NCBI RefSeq assembly: GCF_001949145.1
Contig: NW_019091565.1
Location: 270,066-334,065 of the forward strand
Origin: Acanthaster planci
Lineage: Eukaryota > Echinodermata > Asteroidea > Valvatida > Acanthasteridae
DNA length: 64,000 nt
Direction: 5' to 3'
The notes beneath the pieces were generated by a model. The model was not told where the DNA came from. It did not search any database and was given only the letters and a program-made list of their open reading frames with translations. The position numbers and the translations under genes are program-made. Shown in pieces: positions 1 through 11,800 of the stretch. Within the stretch, counting starts at the first letter, position 1, and every line of letters begins with the position of its first letter.

Positions 1-3000
1 GCCCTGAAGAAACCAGCAGGGCGAATGATGGTAAACTGGACACTGATGCCACATCTGAAGACAAACTCAACAGGTATGCCGACTTGTTCAATGTCCAGCG
101 TCGAGGGACTGAGATCAAGTTCAGCCAGATCGAGCTCTCAGAGAGTGTCTCGACCTTGGTGGCGACCCTGATCGGGGTCACCATTCAGTGCGCTCGCTGC
201 AAGAACCACTGTGATATCGTCACGCCCCCCAAGCGAGTCAACATGGCCCGCTGCGGCAAATGCCAACATCAACAGTTGCTTACCTACAGGCAGAGCCTCA
301 TACATCACTTCACAGCAACACTGGGGTTCCTGGACCTCGAAGGCTGCTCGACCTTTGACCTCATCCTCTCCCAATGCGAGTTTCTGCTCGGATGCCTCCA
401 TTGCTCTGAAGAAACTAAAGTACAGGTATTTAAGAAATCAGTTTCAATGTCTTGCTCATCTTCAAACTAAACTCCCACTCAGATTTTTGTAAATGATGCT
501 GGCAGTAGATAGTTATCTCAACTGTTTGTCTTGAATTATAACAGGGAATGCAGTTTGGTCAAACAAGAACAACATGGTGTGAAAAATGCCATACAAAGAT
601 GACTGTGTTTTTGGAGACGGCAAGATTCCATCAGCTCCAAGTACAAGCCATGGAAACACAAGGTAAGAAGTAATACCTGGTACAGGAATTCTTGTCATGC
701 ACTGAACGAGCTGATTTGGTGTCTTAAAAAGACAGAGACATTTGAAAACCAAGTACCCTGTGTCATGCTGGTTCGAACATGTTCTATAGGTACATGTATA
801 TGCAAGGCCATGTTGACAGGATCAACCTCATATACGCATGCTGTTTTTTTGTGCTTTTCTCTGCTGGAATATTGGAGCTGACTAATGCTAGCATTGTTAA
901 CCTGCCTTTCTATCGATAATCATCATAACTTGATGTTGTTGATGTGCATATAAATATTGTGCTTTTAACACTTACTAGTAAACATTGTACATGTGCTTTG
1001 CTGCTGGGGTGAGCTCTCTCCAATTCCATGACACTTTAGCAACTTATTGAAGATTTTTGGTAGAGAGGTTCATCTCTATGTGAAGAAATTGTGAATGATC
1101 TGAGATACTACAGATGCCATTACAATAATGTCATCAAAATAGAGCTATGTCTTAATGCCGTCTGAAATAAGGATAACAGATGACAAATAATTGATTTATT
1201 TTTATCAAGCAAAACGTTCCTCCCTAAAAAGAGGGAAACTATTTGATCCTGCTCAAATTTGTTTGCGGAAGTAAATTTGTCGGTTTTGTAGAGCTGAGGG
1301 CATTCCAATCTTGGAGAAAGTTTTGCCTATCAGTTTTGTTCATTGATGGTTTTGCTCTCCGTACAGCTGGCCAGAAGGCCCATGTGATCCAAGTGAAACA
1401 GCTGCGGAACCAGGTGCACCCAGACATCCATGAGGGCCAGCCGCTACCAGACAATGGCACCTGCAAACACTACCGCAAGAGCTTCCGTTGGTTCCGATTC
1501 CCCTGTTGTGGCAAGTGCTACCCGTGCGACGAGTGCCACGATGACAACGAGCCCGACCACGAGATGAAGTACGCCACGCGGATAATATGTGGGTTCTGCT
1601 GTAAGGAGCAGGTAAGGTGATGGCTGTGGGCATGCACTATAGAGGGAGCTGTTTGGCTTAGTAAACCCTGGAGGAGCCATGAGACGGATGCTCCTCGGCA
1701 ATTTTTCTGATACCGTCGGAGTGCAACTTTTGCACGCATGGACCATTCAGTTTTTTTTTTTTTCAATAATATCTTGCAGTCATTTTGAAATCAAGCTTGT
1801 GAAAATCCGGCATACCGTTCTTCCACACTAGTTATTTTTCTGAGACAGGTCAGCCCAAAATGTATAATTTCCTATTGACGTGCTCGCCCCATGCAGGACG
1901 ACAGGCAGGTGGCCTTGAACTTCAAACAGCCATAACAAAGAAATCATAATTCAGATTGCGTTGAACTTCACATTTGTTCAAATGGGTGATGCACGTTCAT
2001 TGCCTGCTGCATCAAATGCGTAACAACCAGTGTAGGCGTGCATTGAAATCCTACCAAATTGAAGTGAAAATTTGAAGTGACAATTTGGTCTCACTCGGAT
2101 TGAATAGGCTTATCTGAAACGGGAAGTTGGGCAGTTGGCCGGGGGTCCTCACTAGGCTGTGGTAACAGCAGTGTGATTGAGCGTCATGTGTGTTGGACAT
2201 TTGTCTTATGACATATTGGAACCATTTATCATTTTGACTTGTTTAGCATGATATAACAAGTCCTTGACTGTTGTGATTCAAAGCTTGCAATACTGGTGGT
2301 ATGGTTTTTAGCTTCCGCATGAGCACCTACCACCTTAGTTTTCATATACGTGTTAAAAAACAGCATATCACACCCATTCATTGTGTCTGTGTCACAAGCT
2401 GTTGGTGGCTGATGAGTTAACCATTTCGCTCCGGTGGCGTTTATCAATGTTGATGATGCTGGGATGGGATAATTATCATTTTTTTCTGTTTTCAAAATTC
2501 TTTAAAAATTCATATCCTCATTTACTGGCACTTACACCCTAACAAAGGACTGTCTGGTTTCTACTCTAATCTGACAACATCTATTGACGCTGGAGTATTT
2601 CAGCCAGGCCTACCGCCTTGTAAAAAGAGCCCAGATTTTGCGTTGTTAAATAATTTTCTTTTGTTCACAAAACTGGCACAGTGCGCTGCTGACCTATTTT
2701 TATACAGGCCAGATGCCTGCAGTGGTATTGTGTGGCTCATTGCTGCGGTGGTAGAGTGCTTTTGTCCCCGGTGGTAATCCGCTTGCGGTGAATGCCTGAA
2801 ACGGTTGTATACTCTTTGAAAACAAGGCTGGATTATCTCCACTATTGAGAGTGAAAAAAATGTTACTAAATCCCACCAGCCTGGTCTTTTATTACGAGTA
2901 TGGTCTTTTGTTACAAGGCCCAGTTCCCTTTGTCCAATTTCGGAGACCCCGGCCACGCGTATAAAGAATACGTGTCCGAAACCGGAATCCCCGGCGGCAA

Positions 3001-3833
3001 GTGGTTAAAGGTGTATTTTACTCTCTCTTGATAGCAACACATCCCTGACAAGCCCTGTATCTCCTGCCAGTCGCTTACCACCAAGGGGCGGACATCTCAT
3101 TGGGAGGGCGGCACAGGATGCCGCAACAAGATCAAGATGAACAGGTATGTCTGACAAACCTCTTTTTCGCTCAATACTCTGAGGGAAATGTCAATAGAGG
3201 GCACTTGTTTACCAGATACGAAACCACAGTCCCCTGCCGAACACACTTTAAATGATCAAGCAATCAAACAATTGCGAAGTACTGTCACTCACCTGCCTGA
3301 CAGTGTTGCAATCAACGTTTGTGCCGTGATCTCTTGTACTCCATGAGTTACTCATTTAAAATTTGTGTGCATACAACCATACTACAAAAAATGGGAAAAA
3401 CCCCACAAATACATGGATCTAAACACAGGAAGTTTATGGCATACGCAAGAATAGTCATCTTAACTGGGGCATATTTTTTGTTGTCGTGTGATGAAGCAGG
3501 AATTTCTCTTTTCAGAAATTAACCGCATAATCCAGTGCAGTAGACATACCTGCATTATTTATTGATTTGTACCCCGTGGCTTTTAACAAAGAATCAGTTT
3601 GAATGGTGTTGAAAAACATGTTTTTCGTCAACAGAGCTACAATGTAGTTATTTGGGATTCAGAAAAGTTAGACATGTCCAGAAAAAAAGAATCCTGTACT
3701 TGTTTCCTTTTTGCTCATGAATGCCCATTTTTTGTCTTTTGATTGTAGGAATGACAAGCAGAAGTTTAGCAACTTGAATAAAACTACTTCCAGAAAGCAA
3801 CAACGTTTGCAGGGTGACAAAAAAGCCTTGTAA
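1..3833 (+). CDS. CHY-type zinc-finger protein, 5'-partial, five exons seen
   Basis: Coding exons: <1-425, 545-662, 1367-1611, 3035-3144 and 3749-3833 (TAA at 3831). All junctions are GT/AG and all phases agree, giving at least 326 residues; the start lies off the left edge. Exon 1 encodes CxxC pairs (CARCKNHC, CGKC) and exon 2 another (WCEKC). Exon 3 holds the diagnostic block GTCKHYRKSFRWFRFPCCGK, followed by YPCDECHDD, an EPDH and ICGFCCKEQ. Exon 4 continues with CISCQ and a final Cys-rich GTGCRN. That order of Cys/His ligands is the zf-CHY domain, known from RCHY1 and from fungal Hot13-like proteins. There is no RING after it, so this is not RCHY1; the C-terminus is a short basic tail ending GDKKAL. 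The likely role is zinc-dependent protein binding; the substrate is unknown. The third intron present carries a TTAA-flanked MITE close to its acceptor. Confidence 0.85.
2417..3008. mobile_element. TTAA-flanked MITE, copy 1 (piggyBac-like by target site)
   Basis: The element body is 2421-3004. It is bounded by TTAA at 2417-2420 and 3005-3008, the 4-bp target duplication typical of piggyBac-type elements. The ends are imperfect inverted repeats: CCATTTCGCTCCGG on the left, and CCACTTGCCGCCGG as the reverse complement of the right. The whole ~584-bp body aligns in inverted orientation with 17046-17629. It carries no credible transposase; the open frames inside are incidental. It sits in the intron before exon 4 of the CHY gene. 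Confidence 0.8.
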
Positions 3834-5849
3834 ATAGCCTGCCAGTTACATTTAGTTAGCAATTTAGTTGCACAATATTTTACCAGTTATTCAATCAGCA
3901 AGCGTGACCGTAGTAGACAAAAGGTCTTTGTGGATTTGTAACCACTTAATTTTGGGAAATAGTAGGGCTTTAGGTTTTGAGTGCAAATTTACCTTTCTTA
4001 AAATCATTTTTTTTATGAATTGTGTTTTGTATTCATTGGCATGACTGAAAGGTGATTTCAATATGCGTGGTGAATTCTGTGTGATCGAAGTGAGAAACCA
4101 CCGATCTTATGGTTTCCATTTCTCAGTTCCTTTGTTGCATAAAAGAGGAAGATTTATACAACGCTTTAATTGACAATGATTTCATCCTTTGTTGAAGTTA
4201 TTTTGAACTCAACTGTTAAAAAGAACTAAGCCAAAGACTGTGATTGTTTTCCAGTGAATTTATTTCTGCTTTATGACATTTGCAGTTATGATTGTCGGGC
4301 CAAACAGACCTGCATGTATTTTTCCATGACAGTTGGTCTTCATCAAACTGTGAAAACACAAATACCATGTACAGTCTATTTCTATTGATGCCAATATTTG
4401 AGCCAATAAAATTTGCAATCACACTGAACGTCAAGTTGTGAAAATCTGTTACTGCAGGAAAGGTTAATATACTTTTTATAGATGATCTGAAAAGTCTGAA
4501 CACTGATCCCTCTACGTGTATTTACCCTCTTTTCAATTTTACTTGTTGGACGCAAAATTGTTTTTATGTGGCTAAGAAAAACTGCATTTGGTTCTTTGGT
4601 TGGGCGAGACCTAGTGTCTTTAGAAAGTGAACATTACCCTTTTGGGAAGTCAACAAGGTTCTAGAACACTCAGTTATTTTCGACTTTAAGTGCATAGCAA
4701 TAATTAACAGGAATACCAAATATACAGACAAATTGAATAATTTAGTATTTACAATTCCAGAGATGGGCAGAATGCTCCTGCAGATAAGATATACACCATC
4801 TGTACAAATTAAGATATTTCAAAAAAATTGAGTTTTCTACAAATTTACAGTGGTTATAATCAGCACACAGGAAGACAAGTATCAAACTTAAGTGTATATA
4901 AAAGTTGTTCAATGGTGGTCAGAAGTTGAAGTGGAAGTGGAAGCAAGTGATTTGGGAAAAAACTATGTTGGCAGTTGTCACAAATGGGTGGAAAGCAGGC
5001 TGCATGGTTATGTTGAAATAACTGAATGAGTTTTTCTACAAACTCTACCGAGAACATGTAATATGCGAGTCTGTTAATCAAGTTTACCTAGCCTTTCTTG
5101 GGAAAGAATACTGCAATTCTTTGCAGAGAGCAACTTTTGTACTGAACTGTGACCATCAACTTCACCTGATGAAAACAGTTGTTGACTGCACTGCAACCCT
5201 GGCACAGGTTGCTTGGACAATTATGAGAGGATCTTGGTAGCATTTTCACAGGAGCAATACATGTGGAGTGCACAGAGGAATTGTACAGGTGGCACCGTGA
5301 GGCTTACAACAATGACGCATGGAAACTAGAATACATGTACATGTGTTCCTGTTCTGATGTGAAGTGGAACACTCGCAAACTTTCAATGGAATGTGTACAA
5401 AAGCATGTCACTGCATGGTAGGAGGACCCTGAGCATACATGTCCCACAATATGAATGTCATTCAAGTGTCTGCTGCCCACGGGGTTAAATTTACATTGTT
5501 TACCAAATGTACCGAGCAATAAAAGGGCAAGATTCACACCTGAGCTAGATCCCAAAGCATCTTCCCAGGTGTGATCCTCCAATGTAGCCATGTGATGTGC
5601 ATAATTGAGAAGGCACCGCAATAACACGAGAGAGGAGAAATAGACCTTGACACACTTTTCCTATAACTTCCTCTTTTCCCATGTGGAAGTCCCATGGGAT
5701 TTTTGACGGCATTTCCATCAAGTTTTCATATTCCCGCACAAGATCCCATGAACATACACTGCTATGGGTTTGCTACTATGGGTTTCCAATGGTGCAACAG
5801 AGTTTCCAAAGGGTTTTCTGTGTTGCTTTCCTGACTCTTCTTGTCAGCA
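3834..5849. other. Convergent intergenic region
   Basis: About 2 kb lies between the stop of the CHY gene (plus strand) and the stop of IQCH (minus strand), so both 3' UTRs should lie here. I see no further conserved coding block, RNA gene or clear transposon. The short open frames are low-complexity and AT-rich. Confidence 0.6.
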
Positions 5850-8800
5850 TTAGACAGCTTGCTCCTCTTCCGGTCGATCCATATTTTGGATTGTTGTTCC
5901 CAAAATCCCCTCAATATCTTCAATTGCAGCCTGAGAAAAAAAGCAACAACAACAGAGACGCTGCTGTAAACCTTTTACAAACTAGAATGACCAGAAATAT
6001 AGAGAATACACAGAGTGTACGGGTGGTTCTGATGTTATCCTGTCTTCCAGAGAAATCTCTGGGATTGAATAATCAGGCCTTTCCAACTCTTACAAAAAGA
6101 AAAACAACAGATGGAAATTGGAGAAGTCCTGTTTAAAAGGATTTATTTCACAACTTCCAGTGGAAATAAAAGACGTGGCAAGTGGATTAATGCTTCTGGG
6201 CTGTTTGAGATAGAATCCTGTTCTGCTACTGGGCTTAGAACAGCAACATATGTAAGTATTTTCTGCAAATTTTTACAGATAAAAACTTTTGACGTTAAAT
6301 CCTTTTTAAAAAAACTATCATCAAGGCCCAATTTCACAGAACTGCCTGACAGCTACCTGAAAAGTCATGCTTACTACAGCCAAAGAATTGGTGGAGCTTG
6401 GCCTGGTTGTCCTTATATGGTTAAATGCATGTACAGATTACAAACTAAACAAATATTTCCTCCCAGGTAAGCATGCCTTTTGTTTTTCTCACTGCTTACG
6501 GTCTCCATTAAATTCAAGGGGCCTCTATCATTAAATTGTGTGCTAGGCAGCAACATGAAATTGAACCCAGGTGGAAAAACTTTGTAAGACACTGGCAACT
6601 ATGAAGTACAACAAAACTTGCAGAGGTCCTTGGTTAAAAGATATCTTCCTATTCCTCACCTGGAAGTTGGATTGGCCCTGCATGTTGGGTGCAGATATCT
6701 CTTGGTGAATGACCGACAGGTTGCGGGCAAAAGTAGCTAGTGTTCCTTGTAGCTCCTCCCCTACAGACAACATACCAATCCCCTCCCGTTTGTAGCTGTC
6801 AATCAGGGTGAAAGCTGTGCCTTGCTTCTCCTAGGGTGTAGCCAAGAAATAAAAGAATGTGACTGGTATTTTTCACTTCTGAATAATTTTCCTCTTGATA
6901 TATTCTCTACGTTCTAAATTTTAAACTTGGTGGGGACTGATAAAGAATACTGAAAGGACGGGAGGAAACAAAGCTTCTGCATGGTGCTTCAGAGGTCACT
7001 TCAGAACCAACCCCCCCTCCCCCCGATATTTGGATTCAAGGTCTGGTGCATTTGTGAGCACACGGACTACTTTTTTGTGAGTGGAATTTGAAGCAATTTT
7101 AGACATTTGTAGAGTTTCTTTCCTCAAGATAATGTTGTGTAAGATGACATCATTATTCCAGTGCGTAAAATTTATTGGCCTAAATGTTCAACCTAAAAGC
7201 TTGGGGGTTCCTTTTTGGGAGACAAGCTGAGCTTTGTGGGCCACCGGGCTACTTCAACTGTGTTCCAGACTTCATCCAAGGTAGTAACATGTACATTACA
7301 AACTATTGCCTTTCCTCCTCGACAGACACAAGCACACATGATATGAGAGCCTGTCTGATAGGCACATACATGAAAGGCTGGTGTCTAACGGTACATTCCT
7401 ACTTACCTTGATGTCAAATCCAATGCCATGAGCTCGACACATCTGGAAGAAGACGCTGTAGTGGACCACTGCCAGATTGGTGTGCAAGAGGCGAGTGCTC
7501 ATCACCGCATAGCGGTTTGTGTTGGGAGGCTCCTGAAGATAAAAAAAACAGCAAAGGGTTGCTTCAGTTTACATCAGTCAGAATTTTTAAACTCATCCTA
7601 AATGGCCAAGTATGGACTCTCCTACCGGATGGCCGATCACTTTTACAGGCTGTACTGAGTAAGGAATAAGGTTTAATAGCTTTACTTTTCAAATGAGGAG
7701 GAAAAAACAGGTGCTTTGTTAAAAACTTGGGGAATCTGGTACAGACCGAAAACTCTCAAATCAATGGGAATCCTTGAACCGCTGCAACCTGCAATTCTAT
7801 TTACAATGCTGTATGGTTCCTCATCAGAACTTTTATTATTGTTATTATTATTATTGTTTAATTTCTGGTACTGACACAAAGGATTCCTCAAAAGTGCCCT
7901 AGGCACTGTTACAGTAGCTTGCAAACCTGAAGAAACCTGTAGAGATGAGACAGTGAGAAGTAGTTACAGTTTTAGAGGTGGGAGGAAAACCCTAGAGGAA
8001 TATTCTGGGTAAAATCCACGGAATCAGGTAGGGACTAAAAACCCAATCCACATGTGGACCAGGCTTTGAATCGAACCCGGAACCACAGAGGTGGAAGGTG
8101 AGGAAAGAACCACCATGCCAACCTACCTCGACACTGAACTGCACCGTACTAAGCTCAATTTTGGTTCTAGAACTTACTATCTCTATCAAATGCTCTTCCA
8201 CACTTAAAAATGGAAAGCATCTGAATAAACAAAACGTGAACTGAACTACACTACACTTACCTCCGGATCTAGATCTTCATATCTCCTCCTTATGCTCTTC
8301 TTTCGTTCTTTCTTTGGAGGTGGTACGTGGAATTCACACGTCTTGTTATTCAAGGTTCCTCCTGAGAGGTACAGCATGAGGCTAGTGGTGGAGACAGTGT
8401 CATCGTACCACAGGTTGAGGTCCACTGCCCACAGCTTCTGGTCTCTCTGCATGATCACGCAAGAGGGGATGCGAATGAATGTTACAAGGCAGAACATTTC
8501 TTTGAAAACCTGGCCACTGATTTGAATATTTGCAACCTCTCATGAAGAGGATATGCTTCAGAACCTAACAGACCCCAACAGTTCTGAAGTCAAGTCCATC
8601 ACAAGTCCTCACATAGGTCACTCTGTAAGTCAAGTCATAAGATCTGTCATGAAACTGGCCATAAGAGATAGGGTAAAGAATGACAATGAGTTTTGTTTTG
8701 CTTTTGTCTCCACCGAAGACTTGACTTGCCTCAAGACTGTAATTGAGTGGATAACTTGGAAAGATCTGGTCAGGGCGTGTCTGATGGACCCAACCACAAC

Positions 8801-11800
8801 ATCATAATGAAGCTAATATGCTGCATGATATATTTTTCCAGACAATTTTAACTGAACAATACTCCCTGGGTTTCCCCCTACCCTACTTTGAATTTGCCAG
8901 CCCCCCTCCAAAACAAATTAAGTGTTTTCACGTTTTTCATCAACTTCATTGTCTTGGGACAGTACTGGTTGGAGAGGGTTCGTGATTTTGTGGACGGCAG
9001 ATTAAACCAAACCATCTCTGTCCACAGCACCACTCCAACCAGCGTTGAATCACAGTTCTGAATATTACATCCCATGCTGCAAGGGTTGAGTTCAAGCTGA
9101 AATGTCCACTTGAGTATCATTTCCAACCTTACTTTATAAGTACTGATTTAAACTGGAAAACCTGCCCTTAACTGATGTGAAAAACGATATTCAGTGACTG
9201 CAATTAGAAAAATTTCAAGTGGGAAATCCTACCGTGTTAGGATCAATGAAGGTTACAAAGTCCACCGAAAAGTAACCCATGACGCTGCGTTGCAGGCAAC
9301 TCTTGGCCACCTTGGCGCAGGCCTGGTTCAGCTGGGCTGGGTCCACCGAGGACTGGGGGACCGACAGCCCCCAGCAGTTGAAGGGGCTCTGGGCATGGAT
9401 CTGATCCCCAGAGGAGATCAGGGTCACCTTGCCGTCAGGGGTGATGAGGATATTGACTGTGATGGCCGTTACGCTGTCAGAGGGCGGGCAGGCNNNNNNN
9501 NNNNNNNNNNNNNNNNNNNNNNNNNNNNNNNNNNNNNNNNNNNNNNNNNNNNNNNNNNNNNNNNNNNNNNNNNNNNNNNNNNNNNNNNNNNNNNNNNNNN
9601 NNNNNNNNNNNNNNNNNNNNNNNNNNNNNNNNNNNNNNNNNNNNNNNNNNNNNNNNNNNNNNNNNNNNNNNNNNNNNNNNNNNNNNNNNNNNNNNNNNNN
9701 NNNNNNNNNNNNNNNNNNNNNNNNNNNNNNNNNNNNNNNNNNNNNNNNNNNNNNNNNNNNNNNNNNNNNNNNNNNNNNNNNNNNNNNNNNNNNNNNNNNN
9801 NNNNNNNNNNNNNNNNNNNNNNNNNNNNNNNNNNNNNNNNNNNNNNNNNNNNNNNNNNNNNNNNNNNNNNNNNNNNCTGTTACGCTGTCAGAGGGCGGGT
9901 GGGCTTCTATGACACCCTTTGGAGAAAAAAATCAGAATAAATCCCCCTGTTGCAAATGATCTGAACACAAAAATGCTTTGAGTAAACAATGCAGATTATT
10001 GAAGGCTGTTTCGCGGTTCGAGAGCAGACAGGTTTCTGTTACATCTATCAAACATGAGAATACACTAGTATAAATCTGACTTCAAAAACACCGTTAGTTT
10101 TACCACTGAGCTACACGTGTACATTCTTTTCCACTCTATCATTTCACTTGTGGGATGGCCTAGGTGACCCTAGGACTCACAACTACATCAACAAAGAACA
10201 GTGACTTTGGAGGACATGGGACCAGCTTCGAGTGAAAAATGCAAGTTTCTTCCACATGATAGCTATATTTTTTTCACAAACCTCAGGCCCATCAAATCCA
10301 CAGAAGCATGCCTACTTTAGTCTTAAAATGGGTTTCCTTAATAAACCCAGTACTTGAGAACTTGAAAGTGGTCCTATACAATAAACGTTCATGGAAGTCT
10401 TTTAGAAATAAGGTGAGTTGCAGAGCATTGTCAGGTCTACATTGGTACTTACCCTGACTGAGGAATGCCTCCAGGAACTTGGTCCAGGACGGGTAGAGTT
10501 TCTTGTTGACAGGCGTGGCATTGTTGGCAAGAATGTCTGGTACCTCGGCTCGGATCTTGATGTAGGCTGGCTCCTGTGTACAGACAACAATGGAACAAGT
10601 AATGGATAACACATAGATGGAAATCAATTCTAAGTTCCAACGAGATGTGTCGAAAGCAAACCGTAATACAATCCAGAAAGTGATCTCATCCTTAGGAGAA
10701 GTACAAAGTTTTTGTAGTAAAAGACTAGAGCCTTCGTGTTCAAGGGGCATCCATTTCAGAAAAAAGGATAATTAAGATATGTTGTTTGTATAAAGTTGCA
10801 ATGAGTACAAATTCCACCACGTATACTTTATTTATGGGTTTTCAACTCTTATAATAGTCTTGGCAAATTGTAATTAATATGTGACATTTGGGTTTTTTTT
10901 GTCTGAAGTGTTTAGCTGTCCCGTTACAAATACAAATATGCTGTAATACACTGTAAGACCATTTGTCAGACGGAAGGTGAGTGATCTAAACCTGTCATGA
11001 ACCCTGACTTTGTCACAGCACCATTTGAATATTACCCATAGCACGGATGTATAAGAATAATTTTGTCGGGTGCCTGGAAGAAGGTTGTAAGCACTTACGA
11101 CCTTCTGCCGGGAAGCATAATCGCTGCAAAAAAAGTTTTCCCTGCAAAAGGACGTACGAATGCAACTGTTTTAATTTAATGCAACATGAAGATTTCTTTG
11201 CAAATAATTACAAAACAAATTTCAAGTCGTTTGATAAGTTGTTTAAAGGTTGCTTTCTGCACAGCCTGTGTTGACTTTGTAGTAAATTTTATCCGTTTTT
11301 TACTAAATAAAGAGAGTTTGTTTCTTACGTCCTTTTACCGAGAACATTTTTCTACTGTGATTATGCTTCCGGGCAAAAGGGCGAAAGCGCGCTTACCAAC
11401 TTTTGTCCAGCACACGACAATTTTCATTGGCACAAAACAGTTATGTGATAAAAATGCATATTACCCTCATTCCTGGGCATATCACACTGTGATATTATTG
11501 ATTTGTCCCCACCCCACAATACCTGTGCCCACTTCTTGGACCATTTCTCTCCATATCTTGCTGCCTCCTTCTTGGCCCAACCATGGCACCTCAGGTGGGG
11601 TGTGACGTCGCAGTAGGCGATACCCCGCCCATCAAACTCATCATCCAGCTTGAAGAGGTAGCGTTTGACGTCCAGGTTGTCTGTGACTAGCTGGGCGAGG
11701 CTCTCATGAAGCTGGGAAGTAAAAGAAAGAATGGAAACTTGATATTGAATAAGATACATATGCCCAAGTTTCCTACTGACTCATTTTTCCCAATATTTAA

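Noticed and set aside
5681-6470. Long plus-strand open frames between 5681 and 6470
   Set aside because: The minus strand here holds the terminal IQCH exon ([20 protein letters not shown] to stop at 5850) with a good CTCAG acceptor. The plus-strand frames are its shadow plus intronic sequence.
9194-9959. Plus-strand open frames spanning the N gap
   Set aside because: They are shadows of IQCH exon 18 lengthened artificially by the run of N.
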